From contig JAEWBF010000012.1 of assembly GCA_023391285.1 (NCBI GenBank), forward strand, positions 62,001 through 126,000: a stretch of DNA of 64,000 bases, written 5' to 3'. Origin of the DNA: Verrucomicrobiota bacterium. Lineage in GTDB: Bacteria > Verrucomicrobiota > Verrucomicrobiia > Opitutales > Opitutaceae. Positions 40,325 through 48,783 of the stretch are shown in pieces (positions within the stretch are counted from its first letter, which is position 1; each line of letters begins with the position of its first letter). Position numbers and translations under genes: made by a program. The notes under the pieces were generated by a model, which worked only from the letters and a program-made list of their open reading frames with translations, did no database searches and had not been told where the DNA came from.

Positions 40325-40599
40325 GCGTCGGCGGCTCGCGGTTCGATATTTCAACGACAACATCGCGCGCCGAAATCCCCGCTATGACGATCCTGTCGCG
40401 GACGCCGATCAGCGTCAGCTGCAGTTGGTCTCGAGCCTCCGGTCGCAGCGAGTGTCAGCTGAGGTTCTGAGGTGGCCGGCACATCATAAATACCCTTGCG
40501 CGGAGCGAACCATCGATCTCATGACGTGCGTCAAACCCGATGCGGCGTGCCCCTTGTGCGTCGACGCGACGTTACCCGAACCTCATAGCTTTCGATCTA
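40325..40599 (+). other. Non-coding interval between the giant gene and the DUF1080 gene
   Basis: 275 bp without a convincing gene. It holds a weak 5-bp-stem hairpin (40401-40416) without a T tract, a CATAAATA stretch near 40485-40492 that could be part of a -10 region, and at 40496-40512 a reverse-strand sequence matching 12 of 17 positions of the shared motif seen elsewhere (88 nt before the next ATG). Confidence 0.4.
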
Positions 40600-42021
40600 A
40601 TGAGAAAAACCCTGCTCCATCTCGCATGCGCCGCCGTCGTAGCGGCTTCGGCCTTTGCCGCCGCTCCCGTCAGCACGCCGCTTTTCAATGGCACCGATCT
40701 CTCCGGCTGGGTGCAGCGCGGTGGCAAGGCGATCTACACGGTTGAAGGGAACCAAATCGTGGGCACCACCGTCGCCGATACGCCAAACAGCTTCCTCTGC
40801 ACCGATAAAACCTACGGCGACTTCGTCTTGGAATACGAATTCAAGGTCGACCCGCGCCTGAACTCGGGCGTGCAGATCCGAAGCGAGAGTTTCGACACCG
40901 CCCGCGAACTGCAGTGGGAAGGCAAGACCATCAAGATCCCGGCCAACCGGGTCCACGGTTACCAGATCGAGATCGATCCCGACGTGGCGCGCGGCCGGAT
41001 GTGGACCGCGGGGATCTACGACGAGGGGCGGCGCGGCTGGTTGTATCCGGCGGAGCACGACGCCGAACAGAAGAGACTGTTCAGCGCGCAAGGCCGGAGA
41101 ATTTTCAAGCCCGGCGATTGGAACCACGTCCGGGTCGAGGCGATCGGCGATTCGATCAAGACCTGGCTCAACGGCACGCCATGCGCCGACTTGCGGGATG
41201 CGATGACGCCGCGCGGGTTCATTGCGCTCCAAGTTCATAGCATCGGGAAAGCCCCCGAAGAGGAAGGCATCCAGGTGCGCTGGCGAAATCTCCAAATCGT
41301 CGATCTCACGCCCGCGCCCAACACGTTGAGTGCGGCCGAAAAAGCCGCCGGGTGGCGCCTGCTCTGGGACGGAAAAACCACCGACGGCTGGCGACGTGCC
41401 AATGCGGATACGTTTCCGGCGAAGGGATGGGAGATCGCCGATGGCGTCCTGACCGTGCTCCGGCGCGACGCCAGCGACTCCGCCGCCGGTGGAGACATCG
41501 TCACCCGTGAACGCTTCTCCAACTTCGAACTACTCGTGGATTTTAAGATCACTCCCGGCGCGAACAGCGGGATCAAGTATCTCTTCCAAGCGGAACCATC
41601 CCCGAGCGATCGCAGCATCGGCAATCCCGTGCCGCCCGGCCCCGCGGTCGGCCCGGAGTTCCAGATTCTGGACGATGCCCGACATCCCGACGCGAAGAAC
41701 GGCCGCGACGGCAACCGCACCGTTGGATCGCTCTACGACCTGATTCCGCCGTCGCGCGACAAACAGCCACGCCCGATCGGGGAATGGAACACGGCGCGCA
41801 TCGTCGTCGCCGGCGATCGTGTCGAGCATTGGCTTAACGGCCGCGAGGTTCTCGCGTTCGACCGCAGCTCGGCCGCCTTCCGCGACGCCGTTGCGACGAG
41901 CAAATACAACACGGTGCCTGGCTTCGGCGAGTGGGCCGACGGTCACATCCTGCTGCAAGATCACGGAGACGAGGTCTCCTTCCGGAACATCAAGATCCGC
42001 GTGCCCGCCACCCAACCCTGA
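40600..42021 (+). CDS. Secreted protein with two DUF1080 (3-keto-disaccharide hydrolase) domains
   Basis: The protein has 473 aa with an N-terminal Sec signal peptide (MRKTLLHLACAAVVAASAFA). An upstream in-frame ATG at 40540 would add 20 residues before this signal, so the ATG at 40600 is preferred. Two DUF1080 jelly-roll domains follow. The first starts at FNGTDLSGW and has NSGVQIRS, GYQIEID and GDWNHVRVEA. The second starts at LLWDGKTTDGWR and has NSGIKYLF, GPEFQILDD, EWNTARIVVAGDRVEHWLNG and ILLQDHG. DUF1080 enzymes hydrate or hydrolyse 3-keto-glycosides and are abundant in Verrucomicrobia and Bacteroidetes. It likely acts in the periplasm or outside the cell. It is separated from the minus-strand cluster and convergent with the anSME gene, with 48 bp between stops. 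Confidence 0.88.
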   Translation: MRKTLLHLACAAVVAASAFAAAPVSTPLFNGTDLSGWVQRGGKAIYTVEGNQIVGTTVADTPNSFLCTDKTYGDFVLEYEFKVDPRLNSGVQIRSESFDTARELQWEGKTIKIPANRVHGYQIEIDPDVARGRMWTAGIYDEGRRGWLYPAEHDAEQKRLFSAQGRRIFKPGDWNHVRVEAIGDSIKTWLNGTPCADLRDAMTPRGFIALQVHSIGKAPEEEGIQVRWRNLQIVDLTPAPNTLSAAEKAAGWRLLWDGKTTDGWRRANADTFPAKGWEIADGVLTVLRRDASDSAAGGDIVTRERFSNFELLVDFKITPGANSGIKYLFQAEPSPSDRSIGNPVPPGPAVGPEFQILDDARHPDAKNGRDGNRTVGSLYDLIPPSRDKQPRPIGEWNTARIVVAGDRVEHWLNGREVLAFDRSSAAFRDAVATSKYNTVPGFGEWADGHILLQDHGDEVSFRNIKIRVPATQP

Positions 42022-42069
42022 GGTCAAAAACTGCAGTGTGACTCTCGGGCGGCAGGGGACGACCAGCTG

Positions 42070-43365
42070 TCAGCGGCTGGCGTTGGGGCCAGCGCGCAAC
42101 CATTCGCGGCGGGGGAGGGACATGATTGCAGCGGGGGCGCGGCCGGCGCCCAGCAGGGCGCCCATGGTGCGCATCGGCGAGTCGATATGCGTGAAGAACT
42201 TTCGGTATCCTGCGCACAGATAGTTCAGGCCCGGTTCGCCGTGCGGCGTCTGGAGAAAGCGGTGTTTTGGACATTCGCCGTGGCAGGCAAAGCGCACGGG
42301 GCATTCTCGGCAGTAGCGCGGAAGGGTGGACGATTTCGCCCGGCCGAACGCTTCCTGTTGCGGGGAGTCGACCATGCTCGCGAGCGAGGAGTTGAGCAGG
42401 TTTCCGAGTTGGTAACGCGGATACACGTAGTGGTCGCAACTATACACGTCGCCGTTGTGCTCGATCGCGAGCGCGCGGCCGCAGTTCTCGGAGAACACAC
42501 ACACGCCGGCGGGTTGACCGACCCAGTTGGCGAGGGCGGCGTCGAACTGTTGCACGAATACTTTCCCGACGTCGCGCTGCACCCATTCGTCGAAGATCGT
42601 GCAGAGAAATTTACCGTAATCGGCGGGCCGCACGCTCCACTCGGTGACCTGCGCATCGAGCGCAGCCGAGTCCTCGTGATCGGGCGGCGGAGCGAGCCAG
42701 AGGCCGTTCGCCTCGGCGGCTTCGGCGGAAGCATTACGCTCGACGATCGGAATGAACTGCATGTAGCCGGAGCCGATGGAGCGGAGGAAGCGGTAAACTT
42801 CGAGCGGCTGCGCGGAGTTTTTGCGGTGAACGGTGGTGAGCGTGTTGAACTCGACGCCGTGTTTTTTGAGCACTGCAATCCCGGCCATCACTTTGTCGAA
42901 CGTCGGTTTCTTTCCTTTGTCGACGCGGTAGGCGTCATGGAGGTGAACGGGGCCGTCGATGCTGACGCCGACGAGAAATTTGTTTCGCGCGAGAAACTCG
43001 CCCCACTCGTCGTCCAGCAGCGTGCCATTGGTTTGGAACGCGTTCTCGATGGTGCGTCCGGCGGCGTAGCGCTGCTGCAGTTCCACCGCGCGGCGGAAGA
43101 ATTCGACGCCGGCGAGCGTCGGCTCGCCGCCTTGCCACGCAAAACTGACCACCGGACCCGGTTGCGCGGCGATGTAGTCGCGAACATAGGCTTCCAAAAT
43201 TTCCGGCTTCATGCGGAAGCTGTTTTCACCCGCGTAGAGTCGCTCCTTCTCGAGGTAGAAACAGTAGGTGCAGTCGAGATTGCACTTGGACCCCATGGGT
43301 TTGGTCATGAGGTGAAAGGGCGCCCGCGCGGGCGTGTGCGGAGAAGTGAAAGTAGGTGAGTTCAA
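42070..43365 (-). CDS. Anaerobic sulfatase-maturating radical SAM enzyme (anSME)
   Basis: The product has 431 aa. The radical SAM cluster motif CNLDCTYC (C28, C32, C35) is followed by FAWQGGEPTL, AFQTNGTLL and VSIDGP, the anSME signature including the Asp proposed as catalytic base. The C-terminal SPASM part has CVFSENCGRALAIEHNG, then YSCDHYVYP and CRECPVRFACHGECP, ligands for two auxiliary clusters. These enzymes oxidise the active-site Cys or Ser of sulfatases to formylglycine in the cytoplasm, without oxygen. It is the last gene of the minus cluster, 16 bp after the SulP gene. The sulfatase-fold protein at 52161 has Thr at the target position, so the real client is probably elsewhere in the genome. 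Confidence 0.93.
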   Translation of the reverse strand: MNSPTFTSPHTPARAPFHLMTKPMGSKCNLDCTYCFYLEKERLYAGENSFRMKPEILEAYVRDYIAAQPGPVVSFAWQGGEPTLAGVEFFRRAVELQQRYAAGRTIENAFQTNGTLLDDEWGEFLARNKFLVGVSIDGPVHLHDAYRVDKGKKPTFDKVMAGIAVLKKHGVEFNTLTTVHRKNSAQPLEVYRFLRSIGSGYMQFIPIVERNASAEAAEANGLWLAPPPDHEDSAALDAQVTEWSVRPADYGKFLCTIFDEWVQRDVGKVFVQQFDAALANWVGQPAGVCVFSENCGRALAIEHNGDVYSCDHYVYPRYQLGNLLNSSLASMVDSPQQEAFGRAKSSTLPRYCRECPVRFACHGECPKHRFLQTPHGEPGLNYLCAGYRKFFTHIDSPMRTMGALLGAGRAPAAIMSLPRREWLRAGPNASR

Positions 43366-43381
43366 GCGGCGTGAGCGCGGA

Positions 43382-45259
43382 TCAGGAGGTGGTGCCTGCA
43401 GGATAAAATAGCCGCAACTCGACTTTGCGACCGAGGATATTTTGCGCGCGCTGCAAGGCGTGCTTCGTCGCGATCGTGGGATTGGCCTCGGCGGGGAAGA
43501 TATTCTCCGCTCCGATTTTAGCGGCGAGTCCGCTGCGGTCGAGCACGGCCGCCACTTCGGGTTCGATTCCGGAAATCAGGAGATGGCGATCTTGTGAACG
43601 GAGAAATTCCCGCAACTGGTCGATGGCCATGACGGTGGTGGCGTCGAGATGACGTGCGTTCTTCATTCGGAGGATGAAGACGCGAATCAACGGGTCGTCC
43701 GTCAGCTCGCGGATCGCGTCCTGGAACAAATCGGCGGAGCCAAAGAACAAGTCGCCCTCGACGTGGACGATCGAGATCTGTGGGTGATTGCGCGCGGATG
43801 GAGCGTTGATGCGGGCCAACTGTCCCTCGTTGGTGAAGGCGTGTTCGATCAGCGAGGGCGAACCGGCTTTCTTCAGAAACAGAACAAGAGAAAGGCCGAT
43901 GCCCATGAAGATCGCCGTGTCGAGCTGGAGGAAGAGTGCGGCGACGAGCGTGGTCCAAAAAACGAAGGCGTCGCTAGGCGTCGCGCGCCGAACAACAGCG
44001 ATCTGCGCGGGATGGATGAGGCGTGCGGCGATGACCACGAGATAGGCGGCAATCGCGGCGATTGGCACGTATCCGAGCAATGGAGACAACAACACGATCA
44101 GCAGCAGGACCACGACGCTCCCGATCACGATCGCCCACTGGGTGCGCCCACCCGATTGCTGAGCCGCCGAGCTGCGCAGAAAGGAGGCCGATCCGGGCAT
44201 GACGCTGCAGCAGGCGCCCACGAAGTTTCCCAATCCCATGCCGAGCAGTTCCTGGTTGGGGTCGATCCGCTGTCCGGATTTGGCGGCAATGCTTTTCGCG
44301 ATCGTCACGGATTCGAGGATACCAAGGAGCGCGGCGGCGAGGGCGACGCTGGCGATTTGCGGAATAAACGCGAGCCCGGCGGTGTTCAACGGGAACCCGG
44401 TGAAGAATGGAACGCCGCCGGAAATCTCACCGAGGTCGCGCACCAGTTTCACGCCGAAGCGGTCGAGCTCGAACGCATAGGCGGCGCAACCTGCGATGAC
44501 GAGCACGGGCAAGCCGTCGGGCCAGTGTGGACGCCACCGGCGAACCCAGAGGATCAGCGCAAGACTGCCGCATCCGATCAGCGCGGTGACGGGATTCAGA
44601 TGAAAGGTCGCCAGCGAATTCAGGAGATGACGCACCGTGCCCGGCAGACTGACATCGGGGGCGCGCTCAATCCCGAACAAGTTTCCGAGCTGCCCGGCGG
44701 CGATGAGAATTCCCGCGGCCGTCGTATAACCGACGATGACCGAACGTGAGACAAACTGGGTGAGTTTCCCGAGGTCGGCGAGGCTGGCGACGATCTGAAC
44801 GGCGCCCATGAGCAGGCCGATCAGCAGCACGCGTTGCAACGGATCGAGTCCTTCTCCCGCGGTCGTCGTCGCGAGTGCGCCTGCCAGGATGATGCTGATC
44901 GTGTTCGTCGGGCCGAAGACCAGATGACGGGACGAGCAATACAACGAGCAGATCACCGTGCCGACGATCGAGGCGCCGATCACGGCGGGCACGGGAATCC
45001 CGATCAGAAGCGCGAACGCGACGGCTTGCGGGATCGTGATCGCGGCGACGGTGAGTCCCGCGACGACGTCGGCCCGGAGCGTGCTGCGATCGTAGCGGAG
45101 AACTCCCCGCAGGAGCGGCGGAATGAGGTTGGCCCGCACCCGCGCACCTGCGCCCGTGAGCTGGCGCTCGGCCAGATCCGTGAGCTCGTTGATCTCCTCG
45201 GGCGAACGTTGCCGAACTTCCGTATGAAGGCGGCGCAGTCTTTTGCGCAAGTCGACCAT
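43382..45259 (-). CDS. SulP-family sulfate/anion permease with STAS domain
   Basis: The product has 625 aa from the ATG at 45259 (MVDLRKRLRR). An upstream ATG at 45325 would overlap the end of the preceding gene and add a non-conserved Arg/Ser stretch. It has the SulP core: LRADVVAGLTVAAITIPQAVAFALL, FGPTNTISII, VGYTTAAGILI, and IPQIASVALAAALLGILESVTIAKS. The C-terminal STAS domain has the SIVHVEGDLFFGSADLF opening and HLDATT where the anti-sigma-antagonist loop usually reads DSSG. It moves sulfate or another anion across the inner membrane. Between unknown secreted proteins and an anSME gene, it could handle sulfate from desulfated polysaccharide (inference). No good SD is visible; the gap to the previous gene is 19 bp. 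Confidence 0.9.
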   Translation of the reverse strand: MVDLRKRLRRLHTEVRQRSPEEINELTDLAERQLTGAGARVRANLIPPLLRGVLRYDRSTLRADVVAGLTVAAITIPQAVAFALLIGIPVPAVIGASIVGTVICSLYCSSRHLVFGPTNTISIILAGALATTTAGEGLDPLQRVLLIGLLMGAVQIVASLADLGKLTQFVSRSVIVGYTTAAGILIAAGQLGNLFGIERAPDVSLPGTVRHLLNSLATFHLNPVTALIGCGSLALILWVRRWRPHWPDGLPVLVIAGCAAYAFELDRFGVKLVRDLGEISGGVPFFTGFPLNTAGLAFIPQIASVALAAALLGILESVTIAKSIAAKSGQRIDPNQELLGMGLGNFVGACCSVMPGSASFLRSSAAQQSGGRTQWAIVIGSVVVLLLIVLLSPLLGYVPIAAIAAYLVVIAARLIHPAQIAVVRRATPSDAFVFWTTLVAALFLQLDTAIFMGIGLSLVLFLKKAGSPSLIEHAFTNEGQLARINAPSARNHPQISIVHVEGDLFFGSADLFQDAIRELTDDPLIRVFILRMKNARHLDATTVMAIDQLREFLRSQDRHLLISGIEPEVAAVLDRSGLAAKIGAENIFPAEANPTIATKHALQRAQNILGRKVELRLFYPAGTTS

Positions 45260-45278
45260 CGGATGTTCGGCAGCGAAA

Positions 45279-46991
45279 CTATTTCGCGACGGGCGCGAGC
45301 AAGATCGCGGCGGTGTTGCCGGCAAGTTCGAGCTTGCTCACGAACTCTCCGTTCGTGCTGTTGACGTAGGGCTTTTCGAGAGAGACGGTGCGCGGTTCGA
45401 GGCCGGGGTTGACGAGGATGCGAGCCCGCGTGAAGTGGCGAGAGTAGATGCCCTTGGCTTCGGCCAACTCCGCTTCGGCGATGTGCGTGAAGCGTTGGAC
45501 CGGTTCGCCCAGGTCGTAGTAGAAGAGATCCCGCGGGCGCTGCGTGAGCCCGCCGCCTTCGCCGATCGCGAAGTAGAGTTCAGCGCCGGGCTCGTAAGCG
45601 AGGAGGTAGGTCGCGTAGGAAAAACGACGATAGTCGAGATCGTTGCGGCCCTTCGACCAGGCGACGCCGTGGAATTTGCTGCGCACGATGTCGAGGGTCA
45701 TGTCGGCGGTTTGGATCCACGCGGCGGCGTTGCCGCGGTGGTTCGCATACATTTCCATCGAGCCGCCGTTCACCGGATGGTGACCGTTCTCGCCGCTGAG
45801 CTGGAGTCGTTCGTGGCCGTTGCGGAAGTAGACGTTGCCCTTGACGTTGTTGATCCAGAATTTCCGGCCGGGGAAGCGGCGGTAAAGCGAATCGTTTTTC
45901 TCCTGCTGCCACTCGCGATATTGATCCTGGGTGAGCGGCGCTTGGGTGCGAATGTTCCACGGGCGGACTTGGTCGCCGTAGGCGTTGGCGTTGTTATACC
46001 ACGTCGAGACCGACACATCCAACCAGCACACGTCGTTGCCCGCGTCGAAGATGCGTTGCGCTTTTTCGCCGACCCATTCGTGCATGCGCGGGTCGAAAGT
46101 CATGAGCGCGTAACGAATGCCGGGTTGGCTCGAAGGGTCGTCGGGCCGCCCGCCGAGCGCGCCATCGGGGGCATCGATGCCCATGTTGCGCCCGATGTAG
46201 ATCGGCTGAAGCACCGCTGCGCCCGCGGCGTGGGCGGTCGCTTTCGTGCCCCAAAGGCCGCGACGGGCTTCGAGTTCGAGACCGGCATCGGTGACGGAAA
46301 CGTTTTCAATGCGCAGCAATTCATCTCCGAGGCGAAGCCAGGCAACGTAAGCGTCAGTCGTCCGCGTGAACTCGGTCGACGTTGTGCTGACTTTGAACGG
46401 ATAGGTCGCGGGGCGACCTTCCTTCACCGCGGGGCGCGCAGGAATCTCATCGGCGGCGAAGCGCGTGATGATGATGCGGGTGTCGTCGGCAGCGACATCG
46501 CGGACGAGTGTGCAACCGGTGTTCCAAACAGAGATGCCCGTAGGGAAACGGCGCTCCACTTCCTCGGCTTCCCACGGCGAAAACTGCGCGATGTAGGAAC
46601 CGTTGCGATAGTTGCTGAAGATGAAACGCGGATTGATGGCTTTGATGCGCTCGCCGATCGTGCGACCGGCCGCGTCGCGTCCGCAGTCGGCGCTCGCCCA
46701 GTAACTGGAAGGCGGCTGGGAGATATCGTGGTGCGGAAGCATGCCCCCGTGCGAATTGACCATGCGCCAAGTCGTGGCGATCTGGCGGATCTGTGCATCG
46801 TCGAAGGGTCCAAAGCATCCGCCGCCGATCACGGCCATCAACGGCGCATACGGAACGTCGCGAACCGCGACGCCGTCGATCTTCGGGTCGGCGTCGCTCG
46901 GCGCGGACGCGGCGTGCGAAGTCGGTTGCGCCAACAAGCAGGCAGCGATGGCGATCAGCGGGAGGAAGGGGAGCAGGCGTGGGGTTCTCAT
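45279..46991 (-). CDS. Secreted protein of unknown function, paralogue 2 (glycoside-hydrolase-like)
   Basis: The product has 570 aa from MRTPRLLPFLP, with a Sec signal peptide (cleavage near TSHA). The frame is open for 268 more codons upstream, but that part is antisense-like shadow text. It is clearly related along its whole length to the neighbouring 47000-48700 product. Shared blocks are NSHGG, NYRNG(S/A)Y, YPFK.STTS, WLRLGDE.LRI, RRG.W.TK, QPIY.G, N.ANAYG, FRNGHER.QL.GENGH.PV.G, EMYAN, EPGAE.YF. I recognise no named family with certainty. Conserved Asp/Asn/Trp positions and size fit a TIM-barrel glycoside-hydrolase-like fold acting on extracellular polysaccharide (inference). Gaps of 8 bp upstream and 19 bp downstream show an operon. 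Confidence 0.75.
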   Translation of the reverse strand: MRTPRLLPFLPLIAIAACLLAQPTSHAASAPSDADPKIDGVAVRDVPYAPLMAVIGGGCFGPFDDAQIRQIATTWRMVNSHGGMLPHHDISQPPSSYWASADCGRDAAGRTIGERIKAINPRFIFSNYRNGSYIAQFSPWEAEEVERRFPTGISVWNTGCTLVRDVAADDTRIIITRFAADEIPARPAVKEGRPATYPFKVSTTSTEFTRTTDAYVAWLRLGDELLRIENVSVTDAGLELEARRGLWGTKATAHAAGAAVLQPIYIGRNMGIDAPDGALGGRPDDPSSQPGIRYALMTFDPRMHEWVGEKAQRIFDAGNDVCWLDVSVSTWYNNANAYGDQVRPWNIRTQAPLTQDQYREWQQEKNDSLYRRFPGRKFWINNVKGNVYFRNGHERLQLSGENGHHPVNGGSMEMYANHRGNAAAWIQTADMTLDIVRSKFHGVAWSKGRNDLDYRRFSYATYLLAYEPGAELYFAIGEGGGLTQRPRDLFYYDLGEPVQRFTHIAEAELAEAKGIYSRHFTRARILVNPGLEPRTVSLEKPYVNSTNGEFVSKLELAGNTAAILLAPVAK

Positions 46992-46999
46992 GGAAAAGT

Positions 47000-48700
47000 T
47001 CAACGGGCGGCTTCGTGGTCGGTCGGTTGGTTGCGCAACAGAAGCACGGCGGTGCGTGGGCGGAGGGTTACGCGTTCCACCCACTGGCGTTCGCCGGCGT
47101 TGAAAGCGGGGGCGGTAAGCACGATCTCGCGTGTCGCTTCGGCGTCGGGATTCACCAGCACCTCGCCGCGTTCGAAAAGACGCCGGTAAACGCCGGGATG
47201 CTCCGGGTGCGCGGCATCTTCCAGCGTGGCGAACTTCTGTTTTGGCGCACCGAAATCCCAGTAAACGAACTCGGGCGGGATGAAGCGGCCGGTGCGATGA
47301 GGATTTCGCCAGGAGGCGCCGAAGTAGTTTTCCGCGCCGGGCTCGTGCACGAGCAGGTGGGTGCCGTAGGCGAAAAGCAGGTAGTCGGAGGCCATGCGGC
47401 TGTCGTCGTTGCCGACGCCGGATTCCTTCGCCCAGGAGACGATGCGCAGGCCCAGGTCGCGTTGGTCGATCTGGACGCGGATCAGCTCGTCCCACGGCAT
47501 GTAGCGGAAATTTGCATACATCTCGAGCGCGGCGCCGGCGACCGGCCGGTGACCGTTCTCGCCGGTGAGTTGGTAGCGCTCGTGACCATTGCGGAACCAA
47601 TGCTGCGGGAAGATCCAGTTCACGTAGATTTCCGCCTGGGGAAACCGCTCCTGAATAAAATCGAATTTGCGTTGCTGGTATTCTCGCAGCCGTTCGCGAG
47701 TGAGCGGGTTGCCGGTTTCGAAGTCGAAGGCTTCGACGCGAACGCCGTAGGCATTGGCGTGGTTGATCCAGCTCGACGTCGAGCAATCGAACCACGGATG
47801 CACGCCCTCGGCGAGCAGCCCGGCCGTCTGACGCGCGAGAAACTCCCAGAACGCGGGGTGCTGCTGCTGCATGATGTAGCGCACGGCCGGTTGCGGTGAG
47901 TTTCCATCCAACAGACCGCTGAGATAATACTCCTCGCCGTTCGGACGGATGGCGCCGCAGTAAATGGGTTGGAAGACGCGGGTGTTGGCCGTATGCGCTG
48001 CGGGCTTCGTATTCCAGTGTCCGCGACGGACCGTCAGGAGGATTTCGCCGCCCTCCGTATCCACGCGATCGATGCGCAGGATCTCGTCGCCGAGTCGGAG
48101 CCAGGTGACGTAGTCGATTTTGTTCCGGGTGTAAGCTTCCGATGTGGTCGAGGCTTTGAACGGATAAACGGGCGGCTGGCCCGCTGGGCGAGAGGCGGGC
48201 GCCGTCAGACGCAAGGTGGTTTGTTGGGCGTCAATCGCCGCCGCGAGTCGGGCGCCGGTGTCGTGGACGGCGATCGCGAGAGGGAGATCGCGTTCGACCT
48301 CGGCGGCCTCGGTGAGCGCGTCCTGACTGGTGTAAGCGCCGTTGCGATAGTTCGTGAGGATGATGCTGGGGTTCATTTCGCGCAGTCGCTCGCGGACCGT
48401 GCGGCCGGCGTGGTCGCGCACGCCGCCCGGGCCGAAGAAGATCTCGGTGGAGTGCGCGGAACCCGCCAGCCACGCACCACCATGGCTGTTGATCCAACCG
48501 TAGTTTCTGGCGATGAAACGCAGATTTTCCTCCGTGACCTCTTCCGCGAGCGAGCCGCCCGGGATGAGAGTGAAGAGCCTTACGTAAGGCGTTTCGGAGG
48601 GTTGCGGAATCGGCTGGGCGAACGCGGTTGAGGCCAGAGCCAGCGTGAGCCAGGTGGCGGCCACGCGGTGGGGAAAACCTAGACGACGCATCGAGACCAT
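47000..48700 (-). CDS. Secreted protein of unknown function, paralogue 1 (glycoside-hydrolase-like)
   Basis: The product has 566 aa from the ATG at 48700; a second ATG three codons later (48691) is equally possible, and the ATG at 48787 would put 29 residues in front of the signal peptide (RVAATWLTLALASTAFA). It is a tandem paralogue of 45279-46991 with the same order of conserved blocks. Particular features are LTNYRNGAY, HPWFDCSTSSWINHANAYG and FRNGHERYQLTGENGHRPV. The family is unknown to me; the repeated DxSxSxWxNxANAYG and GENGH blocks are good candidates for the active site. A copy of the shared motif lies about 50 bp upstream (48748-48762), suggesting that this pair has its own promoter within the cluster. 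Confidence 0.75.
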   Translation of the reverse strand: MVSMRRLGFPHRVAATWLTLALASTAFAQPIPQPSETPYVRLFTLIPGGSLAEEVTEENLRFIARNYGWINSHGGAWLAGSAHSTEIFFGPGGVRDHAGRTVRERLREMNPSIILTNYRNGAYTSQDALTEAAEVERDLPLAIAVHDTGARLAAAIDAQQTTLRLTAPASRPAGQPPVYPFKASTTSEAYTRNKIDYVTWLRLGDEILRIDRVDTEGGEILLTVRRGHWNTKPAAHTANTRVFQPIYCGAIRPNGEEYYLSGLLDGNSPQPAVRYIMQQQHPAFWEFLARQTAGLLAEGVHPWFDCSTSSWINHANAYGVRVEAFDFETGNPLTRERLREYQQRKFDFIQERFPQAEIYVNWIFPQHWFRNGHERYQLTGENGHRPVAGAALEMYANFRYMPWDELIRVQIDQRDLGLRIVSWAKESGVGNDDSRMASDYLLFAYGTHLLVHEPGAENYFGASWRNPHRTGRFIPPEFVYWDFGAPKQKFATLEDAAHPEHPGVYRRLFERGEVLVNPDAEATREIVLTAPAFNAGERQWVERVTLRPRTAVLLLRNQPTDHEAAR

Positions 48701-48747
48701 GGCGCAGCCAAGGTGTGCGATCGCGTGAAGTGCGAAAGTGCGGCGGG

Positions 48748-48762
48748 TCGCAGATCGTTGCA
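48748..48762 (-). promoter_or_regulatory. Shared regulatory motif, copy 1
   Basis: On the minus strand this reads TGCAACGATCTGCGA, identical over the first 14 positions to the copies at 50438 and 52062. It lies in the 83-bp gap between two minus-strand genes, about 48 nt before the ATG at 48700. Confidence 0.6.
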
Positions 48763-48783
48763 CAACAACCGTGCGCGTGCGTC

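Noticed and set aside
40401..40416. GACGC...GCGTC hairpin after the giant gene as terminator
   Set aside because: Short stem without a T tract; likely chance in GC-rich DNA.
42063..42080. CCAGC...GCTGG inverted repeat as terminator between convergent genes
   Set aside because: Only 5-bp arms, no T tract, and it overlaps the anSME stop codon.
44833..44848. TTGCAACGGATCGAG as a further copy of the shared motif
   Set aside because: It matches only part of the motif and lies inside the SulP coding sequence.
46992..47795. N-terminal extension of the 45279-46991 gene
   Set aside because: This upstream part of the same frame overlaps the paralogue gene and reads as shadow text; the signal peptide begins at 46991.
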